31,930 nt of DNA. It comes from Anaerolineaceae bacterium UBA3924 (GTDB taxonomy: Bacteria > Chloroflexota > Anaerolineae > Anaerolineales > Anaerolineaceae). The notes below the pieces were generated by a model, which ran no database searches, was not told the origin of the DNA, and saw only the letters and a program-made list of their open reading frames with translations. The stretch is taken from the NCBI GenBank assembly GCA_002385985.1, contig DGEO01000008.1:26860-58789 (forward strand), read 5' to 3'. The position numbers and the translations under genes were made by a program. Numbering within the stretch: the first letter of the stretch is position 1; every line of letters begins with the position of its first letter. This document shows positions 16,332 to 23,465 of this stretch, in pieces.

Positions 16332-16435
16332 ATAAGAAAACCGGGCTGTTTGGGGATTTCCCAGAAGTGAGCAAGAGGTTTTTCCTGGGATTCAGCTGCG
16401 CTTCGTAGAAGAATCCTGCGCGGAGGAATTTGACC

Positions 16436-16514
16436 CATCCCCAACTGCCCCGATGGGGATGCCAATGGGGCCTTCCACTAATCTCCCAAAATGATGGGTG
16501 AGAAAACCATCATT
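16436..16514. other. Two inverted repeats in the 334-bp selD / pyrK-like intergenic region
   Basis: The gap 16320-16653 carries no convincing gene. It holds a 7-bp inverted repeat CATCCCC...GGGGATG (16436-16442 with 16455-16461) and an 8-bp one AATGATGG...CCATCATT (16490-16497 with 16507-16514, 9-nt loop). Neither has a T tract, so they are not simple terminators. They may be operators or structured leader RNA. Confidence 0.35.
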
Positions 16515-16565
16515 AACGGCAGTAGAGAACTAGATCGAGCCAATGCCTTATCCATAACCCCGGGT

Positions 16566-16595
16566 ATGACCCAGAAACCCCATCCGCAGTATACT
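16566..16595 (+). promoter_or_regulatory. Promoter of the PyrK-like operon, with overlapping palindrome
   Basis: ATGACC (16566-16571), an 18-nt spacer and TATACT (16590-16595) give a predicted start near 16602. The -10 lies inside a perfect 10-bp palindrome, CAGTATACTG (16587-16596), which could be an operator half or chance. GGGGAG at 16641-16646 serves as the ribosome site for GTG 16654. Confidence 0.4.
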
Positions 16596-16653
16596 GTATC
16601 CGTGACACAGTCGCCGAATCGCCCATTCGGCATGACATCCGGGGAGAAGAAGA

Positions 16654-17340
16654 GTGGCGGAAGCGATCTGCGACATCGTCGAGCTGCGCATGACCGAGGC
16701 TGGCCTGGCCGGCACCATCCTGTGCCCTGTCGACATGCAGCCGGCCCCGGGCCAGTACCTGCTGGCGCACAGCGGCAGTCCTGATGATCTGCTGCCCGTT
16801 CCGCTGTTTCGGGCCGGCCCCGCCGACGGCCGCCCGGAAATGGCCGTGGCCGCGCCGCTCCCGCCTGCCTGGCAGGCGGCCAGCCGGCTGCACGTGCGCG
16901 GGCCGCTGGGCAGCGGATTTCACCTGCCGCCGGATGCCCGCTCCGTCGCGCTGGCCGCAGTGGACGCTTCCGAAGACCGGCTGATGCCCCTGGTTCACCA
17001 GGCGCTGGCACAGGGCGCGAGCGTCACCCTGTTCACCGCGCAGGTTCCCGCCGGGCTGCCTTTCCAGGTGGAAGCGCTGCCCCCGGCCGTGCTGCCCGAG
17101 GCGGTCCGCTGGGCGGATTACCTGGCGCTCGACCTGCCGGCCGGCAAAGCGGCTGACTGGCGGTCGATCCTGCGCATCCCGCCCGGCGCGCGCTGCCCCT
17201 GCACTGCCGAGGTGCTGGTCCGCGCCCCGATGCCCTGCGGAGGGCGGGCGCTGTGCGGGGTGTGCAGCCTGCGCACTCGCTCTGGCTGGAAGCTGATCTG
17301 CCGGGACGGCCCGGTGTTTGATCTGAATGAACTCGAGTAA
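16654..17340 (+). CDS. PyrK-like iron-sulfur protein lacking FAD/NAD motifs
   Basis: This 228-residue protein is homologous to the electron-transfer subunit of type 1B dihydroorotate dehydrogenase. The C-terminus matches the PyrK [2Fe-2S] region: Cys residues in MPCGGRALCGVC and later LICRDGPVF, spaced C-x5-C-x2-C-x11-C (PyrK has C-x4-C at the first step). VRGPLGSGF near residue 82 matches the PyrK MGPLGNGF element. The FAD-binding RRPxS motif is replaced by VPLFRAG, and the NAD-binding GGGIGVPPL by AVDASEDRLMPL, so flavin and NAD handling look lost. It starts at GTG 16654 with GGGGAG upstream. It is the first gene of a three-gene cassette with a PIG-L deacetylase and a PyrD-like protein. Its role is unknown; electron transfer through the cluster to the PyrD-like partner is an inference. 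Confidence 0.75.
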   Translation: MAEAICDIVELRMTEAGLAGTILCPVDMQPAPGQYLLAHSGSPDDLLPVPLFRAGPADGRPEMAVAAPLPPAWQAASRLHVRGPLGSGFHLPPDARSVALAAVDASEDRLMPLVHQALAQGASVTLFTAQVPAGLPFQVEALPPAVLPEAVRWADYLALDLPAGKAADWRSILRIPPGARCPCTAEVLVRAPMPCGGRALCGVCSLRTRSGWKLICRDGPVFDLNELE

Positions 17341-17351
17341 AGGTGACTGGC

Positions 17352-18122
17352 ATGAGAGTGCTGGCCTTTTTCGCGCATCCGGACGATGAAACCATCCTGA
17401 TCGGCGGCACGCTGGCGCTGCTGGCCCGGCTGGGGGCTGAGGTGCATTACCTGATCGCCACCCGCGGGGAAGGCGGCGAGGTCGGCGGCCCGCCTGTCTG
17501 CGAACGGAGCCAGCTGGGGCTTGTCCGGTCCCGTGAGCTTGAGTGCGCTGTGAAGGCGCTGGGCGGGGCCAGCCTGACGTTTATGGACTACATCGACCCG
17601 CTGGTCGGGCCGGATGACGAGCTGTACCCTTTCGCGGAGGATACGGCCGAGGTCCAGGCCCGCCTGGCCCGCAAGGCGGACCGGCTGCGGCCGGATGTGC
17701 TGATCACACACGGATCCAACGGCGAATACGGTCACCCGGGCCACCTGCAGGTTTACCAGGCTGCCCGGAATTTCATCGTGCAGCGGATGCCGCGGGAGCC
17801 GCTGTGGTACACGGTCAACGCGGCCTTCCCTGATCATCCCAATCCGCACGGGCTGAACGAGGACGGCCCTGCCCACCTGATTATTGACGTGACCGCAGCG
17901 CTGGAGCAGAAGACTCAGGCCGCGCTGTGTCACCGCAGCCAGCACGCCCTCTTCGTCCGGCGGCGCTCAAAGGAGGCCGGCCGCCAGCTGAGCGTGCCGG
18001 AGGTGGTCCGTAATGTGGAGAGCTTGCACCGGGCCTGGCCGCCGGTGATAAACGGCCGGCTGGATGATATCCTGGCGTGGCTGCTGCTGGAGCGCGCCGG
18101 AGCGCGCAGGGGGGAGCCATGA
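17352..18122 (+). CDS. PIG-L family zinc deacetylase (LmbE-like)
   Basis: This is a 256-residue N-deacetylase of the PIG-L/LmbE superfamily, which removes acetyl groups from GlcNAc-type conjugates (GlcNAc-PI, mycothiol and bacillithiol precursors). The zinc motif AHPDDE sits at residues 8-13 and the third ligand lies in GEYGHPGH near 126-133, with a conserved segment RGEGGEVGG near 40-48. I chose ATG 17352 because AAAGGTGA lies just upstream; a GTG at 17343 would add three residues. The start is 12 bp after the PyrK-like stop and the 3' end overlaps the next start as ATGA, so all three genes are translationally linked. The substrate is unknown, and no glycosyltransferase or ligase for a thiol cofactor is nearby. 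Confidence 0.9.
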   Translation: MRVLAFFAHPDDETILIGGTLALLARLGAEVHYLIATRGEGGEVGGPPVCERSQLGLVRSRELECAVKALGGASLTFMDYIDPLVGPDDELYPFAEDTAEVQARLARKADRLRPDVLITHGSNGEYGHPGHLQVYQAARNFIVQRMPREPLWYTVNAAFPDHPNPHGLNEDGPAHLIIDVTAALEQKTQAALCHRSQHALFVRRRSKEAGRQLSVPEVVRNVESLHRAWPPVINGRLDDILAWLLLERAGARRGEP

Positions 18123-18862
18123 CGGGCGAGCCGTTCCGCGAACTGGGCCTGTACACACCCTGGATGAATGCATCCGGGACGCTGGGCTTCCTGCCCAACC
18201 AGCCCTGGAACTGGCCCGAGCCGCAGGGCGGGTTTGTGACCAACCCGGTCAGCCTCAAACCGCGCTCCCCGGCCGAGGGAAGGGTGCTGGTGCCCTTCGC
18301 CGGGGGCTTTCTGATGCACACCGGGCTGCCGAACCCCGGACTGAGCGCGGTGCTGCGCCAGTCGGCTTCGCGCTGGGCGCGCTCGAAGATCCCCGTCTGG
18401 GTGCAGCTGCTCTCCAATGACCCCGAGGAGCTGCACCGCATGGTGCTGGCGCTGGAAGAAGTTGAAGGTGTGGCCGCTGTTGTGGTGGGCATTCACCCGC
18501 TGGCCGAGCGGCGCCAGGCGTTCGAACTGGTCACCGCCGCGGTCGGCGAGCTGATGGTGGTCGTCGATTTCCCCCTCACGCTGTTCAATGAAAACTGGCT
18601 CGATGACCTGCCGGCTTACGGGGTTTCAGCGGTGTGCCTGAGCGCGCCGCGCGGCACGCTGCTGGATGAGCAGGGGCGGCTGGTCAGCGGACGCCTGTAC
18701 GGGCCGGCCCTGCTGCCGCTGGCTTACCGCTCGCTCTCGGTGGCCCGGCGTGCCGGGCTGCCGGTGATCGTGGGCGCCGGGGTCAGCCGGGTGGAGGACG
18801 GCAGGGGGCTGCTGGCGGCCGGAGCTGCGGCTGTACAGCTCGACAGCGTGCTGTGGAAATAA
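18119..18862 (+). CDS. Dihydroorotate dehydrogenase-like protein lacking catalytic residues
   Basis: This 247-residue protein aligns along its length with class 1B dihydroorotate dehydrogenase (PyrD), which is about 310 residues. Shared landmarks are NASGTLGF near residue 18, the GLPNPG loop, YGPALLPLAYRS, and the FMN phosphate end VIVGAGVSRVEDGRGLLAAGAAAVQL. Active-site positions are changed: the VKxxT lysine is Asn (VTNPVSLKPR), MLNxxGLxN reads FLMHTGLPN, the NxSCPN catalytic-Cys loop is replaced by VVVGIHPLAE, and the VKLSPN lysine segment is VVVDFPLT. FMN binding may persist, but orotate chemistry should not. I chose ATG 18119 because it forms the ATGA overlap with the deacetylase gene and follows GGGGGAG. 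It is either a pseudoenzyme or an enzyme acting on a different substrate. Confidence 0.78.
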   Translation: MTGEPFRELGLYTPWMNASGTLGFLPNQPWNWPEPQGGFVTNPVSLKPRSPAEGRVLVPFAGGFLMHTGLPNPGLSAVLRQSASRWARSKIPVWVQLLSNDPEELHRMVLALEEVEGVAAVVVGIHPLAERRQAFELVTAAVGELMVVVDFPLTLFNENWLDDLPAYGVSAVCLSAPRGTLLDEQGRLVSGRLYGPALLPLAYRSLSVARRAGLPVIVGAGVSRVEDGRGLLAAGAAAVQLDSVLWK

Positions 18863-18888
18863 GGTTTTCCGGCGTTCAGCGGCTGTGC

Positions 18889-18894
18889 TATCAT
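18889..18894 (+). promoter_or_regulatory. Extended -10 box upstream of the AmmB-like gene
   Basis: TGC-TATCAT (hexamer 18889-18894) lies in the 75-bp gap after the PyrD-like gene. The -35 candidate TTTTCC is weak. The predicted start near 18901 gives a leader of about 37 nt carrying AGGAGG before the ATG at 18938. Confidence 0.3.
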
Positions 18895-18937
18895 TAAAGT
18901 GAAGACTGGTACCCCGGTAGAAAGAATAGGAGGACAT

Positions 18938-19792
18938 ATGATCCAGCAGCCGGATGTGCGTCCTTCGCTCATTGCGGGGACCTGGTACAACCGGGATCCG
19001 GGCCTGCTGGCCCGAGAAATTGATGCGTATCTGGATGAGGCGGTTCCGTACAAGCCGGAGGGGCAGGTGATCGGGCTGGTCGCGCCGCACGCCGGCATCC
19101 GCTTTTCAGGCCGCACAGCCGGCCGGGCCTTTGCCGCGGTGCGCGGGCAGTCCCGCGAGGTGGTGGCGGTGCTGTCGCCGTATCATCACCCTCACATGGC
19201 GCCGCTGCTGACCACCGCTCACACCGCCTACTGGACTCCGCTGGGAGAGGTGCCCGTCGACCTGGACCTGCTGAACCGCCTGGATGAGACCCTGCGAGCC
19301 GGGGGCATGCCCGGCCTGGTCAGGCTGCCGCGGGACGAGGAGCATTCCCTGGAGATCGAGCTGCCATTTCTGCAGCGGGCGCTGGAGCCGGGCTTCCGGC
19401 TGCTGCCCGTGATGGTCCGCACCCGCGCGTCGGCTCCGATGCGGGCGCTCGGGCTGGCGCTGGCTGATGTGCTGCCCGAAGGCAGCCTGCTGGTCGCCAG
19501 CACCGACCTGTCGCATTATTACCCTCAGCCGGTGGCCGAACGCCTGGACCGGGAGATGCTGCGGCGCATCGAGCAGTTCGCCCCGCTGAACGTGCTCGCT
19601 GCGGAGGAAGCCGGCGCCGGGTTTGCCTGCGGGGTGGGGGCGGTGGCCGCCGTGCTGTGGGCCGCCAGGGAGATGGGCGCTAACGCCGTCCAGACCGTGC
19701 ATTATTCCACCTCCGGAGACCAGAGCGGCGATTTCGGCGCCGTGGTGGGCTACGGAGCCTGTGTCATATACCAGCGAGCTGCAGTTGCCTGA
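18938..19792 (+). CDS. amrB: MEMO1/AmmB family protein (AmmeMemoRadiSam system protein B)
   Basis: This 284-residue protein is of the MEMO family, which shares a fold with class III extradiol dioxygenases. Conserved residues are visible: APHAG (His51), LSPYHH (His83, His84), EHSLEIELPFLQ (His136), STDLSHYY (Asp190, His193) and FACGVGA (Cys231, at the redox Cys position of MEMO1). Its biochemical role in bacteria is not established. The usual companions, an AMMECR1-domain protein and a radical SAM enzyme, are not in this window. A perfect AGGAGG is 4 nt before ATG 18938. The 3' end overlaps the priA start by 32 bp, so the two are likely co-expressed. Confidence 0.9.
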   Translation: MIQQPDVRPSLIAGTWYNRDPGLLAREIDAYLDEAVPYKPEGQVIGLVAPHAGIRFSGRTAGRAFAAVRGQSREVVAVLSPYHHPHMAPLLTTAHTAYWTPLGEVPVDLDLLNRLDETLRAGGMPGLVRLPRDEEHSLEIELPFLQRALEPGFRLLPVMVRTRASAPMRALGLALADVLPEGSLLVASTDLSHYYPQPVAERLDREMLRRIEQFAPLNVLAAEEAGAGFACGVGAVAAVLWAAREMGANAVQTVHYSTSGDQSGDFGAVVGYGACVIYQRAAVA

Positions 19793-22301
19793 TTACGCCG
19801 AAGTCTGTGTCTTTGTCCGCCAGGTCACGGACCTGTTTGATTACCACATACCGCCTGAGCTGGCCGGACAGGTGCAGCCCGGGTCTCTGGTGATCGTGCC
19901 CTTCAGCCACCAGACGGTGCAGGGCGTGGTCACCCGCCTGCTGGAGACCCCGCGGGTGGCGGTCACCCGGCCGATCAGCATGCTGGTGGACTCGCAGCCG
20001 GTGGTCAGCCCGCAGCAGCTGGCGCTGGCCCGCTGGATGGCGGAGAAATACCTGAACTCGCTGGCCGCCTGCCTGGACCTGATGGTGCCTCCCGGGCTGT
20101 CGCAGTCTTCGGACACGGAATATTCCCTCAACCCGGGCATGCCGCTGGAGGGCGAAAAGCTGACCGGCCCGCAGCAGCGGCTGATCACCCACCTGCGGGA
20201 GAACGGCCCGAGCCGCGCCCGGCAGCTGGATTCGGCCTTCAAGCGCATGGACTGGCAGAAATCCATGCAGTCACTGCAGCGCCGCGGGCTGGTGATCAGC
20301 CGGCCGGTGCTGCTGCCGCCCGCCACCCGCCCCAAGATGGTGCGCACCGTCCAGCTGACGGCCTCGCCCCAGGAGGTTGAGCGGCAGTGGGACAACCTGG
20401 GCAGGGCTGGCAGCCAGGCGGAAAAACGCCGCCGGGATTTGCTGAAGCTGCTGATGAAAGAGCCCTGGCCGCTGAGCATGGTCGTGGTCCGGGCTGCCTG
20501 CCAGATTACCCCGGCGGACCTGGACCGGCTGGTGGAGTTGAATCTCATCTCCCTGGGGGAAAGCGAGGTCTGGCGCGACCCGCTCGAGCAGGTGGCCTCC
20601 GTCCCGACGGGCATCCCCACGCTGACCGGCCGCCAGCAGCAGGTCTGGGAGCAGGTGCAGGAGGTGCTGCGCTCAGAGGACACCGATCGCCCCCCGCATA
20701 TTCTTTACGGGGTGACCGGCTCGGGCAAGACGGAGATCTACCTGCGCGCGGTGGGGGAGGTGCTGGAGCAGGGCAAGCAGGCGGTGGTCATGGTGCCCGA
20801 GATCGCGCTGACCCCACAGACAGTTCGACGCTTCCTGTCGCGCTTCCCCGGCCGGGTGGGGCTGGTCCACTCACAGCTCTCTGCTGGCGAGCGGTTTGAC
20901 ACCTGGCGGCGGGCCAGGGCCGGCCTGCTGCCGGTGATCGTCGGGCCGCGCAGCGCTCTGTTTTCGCCCCTGTGGAACCCGGGGCTGATTATTATCGACG
21001 AGTTCCACGAAGAGTCCTACCACCAGAGCGACATCGAGCCGCGCTACAGCGCGGTGGAAGCGGCCATGGAGCTGGCCCGCCTGACCGGCGCGCTGATCCT
21101 GCTGGGTTCGGCCACCCCCGAGGTGGCGCTGATGCACCGGGCCGTGGCCGCAAAATGGCCGGTGCTGAACCTGCCGGTGCGTGTACTGGCTCACCGCCAG
21201 GCCGTGCGCCAGTACGAAGTGCACATGGGCATCGCCCGGGAAGTGGACGATATGGGCGATACGGCCACCTCGCTCCCTTTGCCCACGGTCGAGGTAGTGG
21301 ACATGCGCCGAGAGCTGGCCGCCGGGAACCGCTCCATCTTCAGCCAGGCGCTGCAGGATGCCATGCGCCAGGTGCTCGAGCGCCAGCAGCAGGGCATCCT
21401 TTTCCTCAACCGCCGGGGCAGCGCCACCTACGTCTTCTGCCGGGACTGCGGTTACGCGCTCACCTGCCCGCGCTGCGACCTGCCGCTGACCTATCACACC
21501 GGCAGCAAGGCGCTGATCTGCCACACCTGCAACTACCGCCGCCAGATGCCCACCACCTGTCCCTCCTGCGGCGGCCCGCACATCCGCCAGTTCGGCGTGG
21601 GGACCGAGAAGGTCGAGCAGCTGGCTCAGGAGCTGTTTCCGGAGGCACGCTTCCTGCGCTGGGACGCAGAGACCACCCGCCAGAAAGGTGCGCACGACCT
21701 GATCCTGTCCAACTTTTCCCGGAAGGGGGCGGATTTTCTCATCGGCACGCAGATGCTGGCCAAGGGGCTGGACCTGCCCATGGTCACCCTGGTCGGGGTG
21801 ATCCTGGCCGACGTGGGGCTGAACCTGCCCGATTTCCGCGCCGGGGAGCGCACCTTCCAGCTGCTGACCCAGGTGGCCGGGCGGGCCGGGCGCAGCCCGC
21901 TGGGCGGCAAGGTGGTGCTGCAGACCTTTCAGCCGGAGCATTACGCCATCCAGGCAGCCGCCAGTCAGGATTACCGCGAGTTCTACCGCCGTGAAGTCGC
22001 CCGCCGCCGGCAGATCGGTTACCCGCCATTCTCCCGCCTGGTGCGGCTTGAGTACCGCCACAAAGACGCCCGCGAGGCCGAAGCGGCCGCCCGGGCGCTG
22101 GCGGCGCGGCTCTCGCGCTGGATTGAAGACGAGGGGCAGCGCAATGTGGGCATCATTGGTCCGGTGCCCTGCTTCTTCGCCCGCCAGGACGGACTGTACC
22201 GCTGGCAAATCATCCTGCGCGGTCAGGATCCGGCGGCAGTGGTGCGGGGCCGCTCACTGCCCGACTGGCGCATCGAAGTCGACCCGCCCAGCCTGCTGTA
22301 A
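19761..22301 (+). CDS. priA: Primosomal protein N', replication-restart helicase
   Basis: PriA is a 3'-5' superfamily 2 DNA helicase that recognises stalled forks and reloads the replisome. Reading from GTG 19761 gives 846 residues. The N-terminal DNA-binding domain begins LPDYAEVCVFVRQVTDLFDYHIP. Walker A is GVTGSGKT near 318-325. The DExH box is DEFH at 413-416 (usually DEEH). Eight zinc-binding Cys (560, 563, 569, 572, 587, 590, 600, 603) follow, then IGTQMLAKGLDLP and QVAGRAGR. The start overlaps the AmmB-like gene by 32 bp; an upstream ATG in frame would overlap far more and encodes a Pro/Trp-rich stretch not expected of PriA. A short insertion with VHMGIAREVDDMGD sits between the helicase lobes. 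Confidence 0.94.
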   Translation: MSYTSELQLPDYAEVCVFVRQVTDLFDYHIPPELAGQVQPGSLVIVPFSHQTVQGVVTRLLETPRVAVTRPISMLVDSQPVVSPQQLALARWMAEKYLNSLAACLDLMVPPGLSQSSDTEYSLNPGMPLEGEKLTGPQQRLITHLRENGPSRARQLDSAFKRMDWQKSMQSLQRRGLVISRPVLLPPATRPKMVRTVQLTASPQEVERQWDNLGRAGSQAEKRRRDLLKLLMKEPWPLSMVVVRAACQITPADLDRLVELNLISLGESEVWRDPLEQVASVPTGIPTLTGRQQQVWEQVQEVLRSEDTDRPPHILYGVTGSGKTEIYLRAVGEVLEQGKQAVVMVPEIALTPQTVRRFLSRFPGRVGLVHSQLSAGERFDTWRRARAGLLPVIVGPRSALFSPLWNPGLIIIDEFHEESYHQSDIEPRYSAVEAAMELARLTGALILLGSATPEVALMHRAVAAKWPVLNLPVRVLAHRQAVRQYEVHMGIAREVDDMGDTATSLPLPTVEVVDMRRELAAGNRSIFSQALQDAMRQVLERQQQGILFLNRRGSATYVFCRDCGYALTCPRCDLPLTYHTGSKALICHTCNYRRQMPTTCPSCGGPHIRQFGVGTEKVEQLAQELFPEARFLRWDAETTRQKGAHDLILSNFSRKGADFLIGTQMLAKGLDLPMVTLVGVILADVGLNLPDFRAGERTFQLLTQVAGRAGRSPLGGKVVLQTFQPEHYAIQAAASQDYREFYRREVARRRQIGYPPFSRLVRLEYRHKDAREAEAAARALAARLSRWIEDEGQRNVGIIGPVPCFFARQDGLYRWQIILRGQDPAAVVRGRSLPDWRIEVDPPSLL

Positions 22302-22317
22302 CCGCTGGAGAATCAAA

Positions 22318-22347
22318 CAGGCGGCCCATTCGGGCCGCCTGTGTTTT
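22318..22347. terminator. Bidirectional terminator between priA and the M23 peptidase gene
   Basis: A perfect 10-bp GC-rich stem (CAGGCGGCCC / GGGCCGCCTG, 22318-22327 with 22332-22341) with an ATTC loop is followed on the plus strand by TGTTTT and on the minus strand by TTTGATT. It separates the convergent genes and can stop transcription from both sides. Confidence 0.8.
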
Positions 22348-22360
22348 GGTTGTTGGCTGG

Positions 22361-23464
22361 TTACGGAAGCACCTGCCAGGGGTTGACGAACGCGCCGAAG
22401 TAGCGAATTTCAAAGTGCAGGTGCGGACCGGTGGAGTTGCCGGTCGAGCCGGCCAGGCCGATCATGTTGCCCTGGTACACGCTCTGGCCGCAGCGCACGT
22501 TGATCTGGCTCAGGTGCGCGTACAGCGACTGGAAGCCGTTGCCATGGTCGATCATGACCATGTTGCCGTATCCGCCGCCGATTGCCCCGGCGTAGACCAC
22601 CAGACCGCTGTCGGTGGCGTAGACCGGCGCGCCCATGCCGGCAGCGATGTCGATCGCCAGGTGGCCGGACCAGTAGTCATTGCCGGACAGGTAGTGATTG
22701 CCCGCCGGCCAGACGAAGCTGCCGGTGCCGAAGGCGCCGCCCGCGCTCGTGTCGCAGGAACCCGGGCCGATGATGGTGGTGTTCACACCGGCGCGGCCGC
22801 GGGCGATGGTGGGCACGACCCACTGGCGGAACTCACGCTGACCGCCGGGGACCATGATGTAAGTGCCCGGCTCGAGGACCGGTTCGACGATGTCCAGGTG
22901 ATTGCCCGGCCAGGTGAGGATGTCATCCGGGTCGGCTTTGAACTTGCTCGCCACGCTCTCGATGGTATCCCCTTCCTGCACCTGGTAATACACACCGTTC
23001 GTGGGCGGGATCTTCAGGTCCAGCCCGATTTCGATCATGTGCGGGTCGTCGTTGAGCACATCATAGTTGGCCCACAGCACGGTTTCCGGTGAAATGTCGA
23101 AACTCTTGGCGATGCCAAAGATGGAATCGCCCTGTTCCACCGTGTAGATGGTGACCTCATCTCTCTCGCGGGTGGGTATGATGGTGCGCAGTGACGCTTT
23201 GCGGTAGACTGCCGGCTGGAAGTCCGGCACGTCAAAGGCCGGAATAGAAAGGTTTTCCGGTAAACCCACGAGGGCCACAGTCGAGTCGCCTTCGCCGGAG
23301 AGGGCTGCGGCGCTGCCGGTGCCGCCCAGGTGGTGAACCAGCAGCCAGGCCATCAGCGCAACCATCAATGCTGCCAGACCCCACGAGATCCGTGTTAGCC
23401 AGAGATCCAGCGCAGACATCTGCGCGGGAGACTGGCTGGCTGCAGTGCGGGCGGGTTTTTTCAA
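22361..23464 (-). CDS. Membrane-anchored LysM / M23 peptidoglycan endopeptidase
   Basis: This 367-residue cell-wall hydrolase has a basic N-terminus, one transmembrane segment (about 26-44) that keeps it on the outer membrane face, and two LysM modules (about 106-153, beginning IYTVEQGDSIFGIAKSF, and 159-206, beginning YYQVQEGDTIESVASKF). A C-terminal LytM/M23 domain completes it. Zinc ligands are His268 and Asp272 in GHLAID, then His317 and His350 (HLH, 348-350). It probably cuts peptide cross-links in peptidoglycan. The TTG start at 23464 lies one base after the rho stop, and the Shine-Dalgarno GGAGGA is inside the last rho codons, so translation is coupled to rho. A strong bidirectional terminator follows. 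Confidence 0.92.
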   Translation of the reverse strand: MKKPARTAASQSPAQMSALDLWLTRISWGLAALMVALMAWLLVHHLGGTGSAAALSGEGDSTVALVGLPENLSIPAFDVPDFQPAVYRKASLRTIIPTRERDEVTIYTVEQGDSIFGIAKSFDISPETVLWANYDVLNDDPHMIEIGLDLKIPPTNGVYYQVQEGDTIESVASKFKADPDDILTWPGNHLDIVEPVLEPGTYIMVPGGQREFRQWVVPTIARGRAGVNTTIIGPGSCDTSAGGAFGTGSFVWPAGNHYLSGNDYWSGHLAIDIAAGMGAPVYATDSGLVVYAGAIGGGYGNMVMIDHGNGFQSLYAHLSQINVRCGQSVYQGNMIGLAGSTGNSTGPHLHFEIRYFGAFVNPWQVLP

Positions 23465-23465
23465 A

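Noticed and set aside
16274..16465. 63-codon minus-strand frame upstream of selD
   Set aside because: It overlaps the extended selD N-terminus in another frame, has no ribosome site and no recognisable sequence.
16320..16653. Possible tRNA-Sec or other small RNA gene next to selD
   Set aside because: I looked for a TCA anticodon arm and a GTTCRA-type T loop on both strands and found neither in a cloverleaf context.
16478..17011. Minus-strand frame of 177 codons
   Set aside because: It is antisense to the PyrK-like gene and encodes a Pro/Arg/Ala-rich product without motifs.
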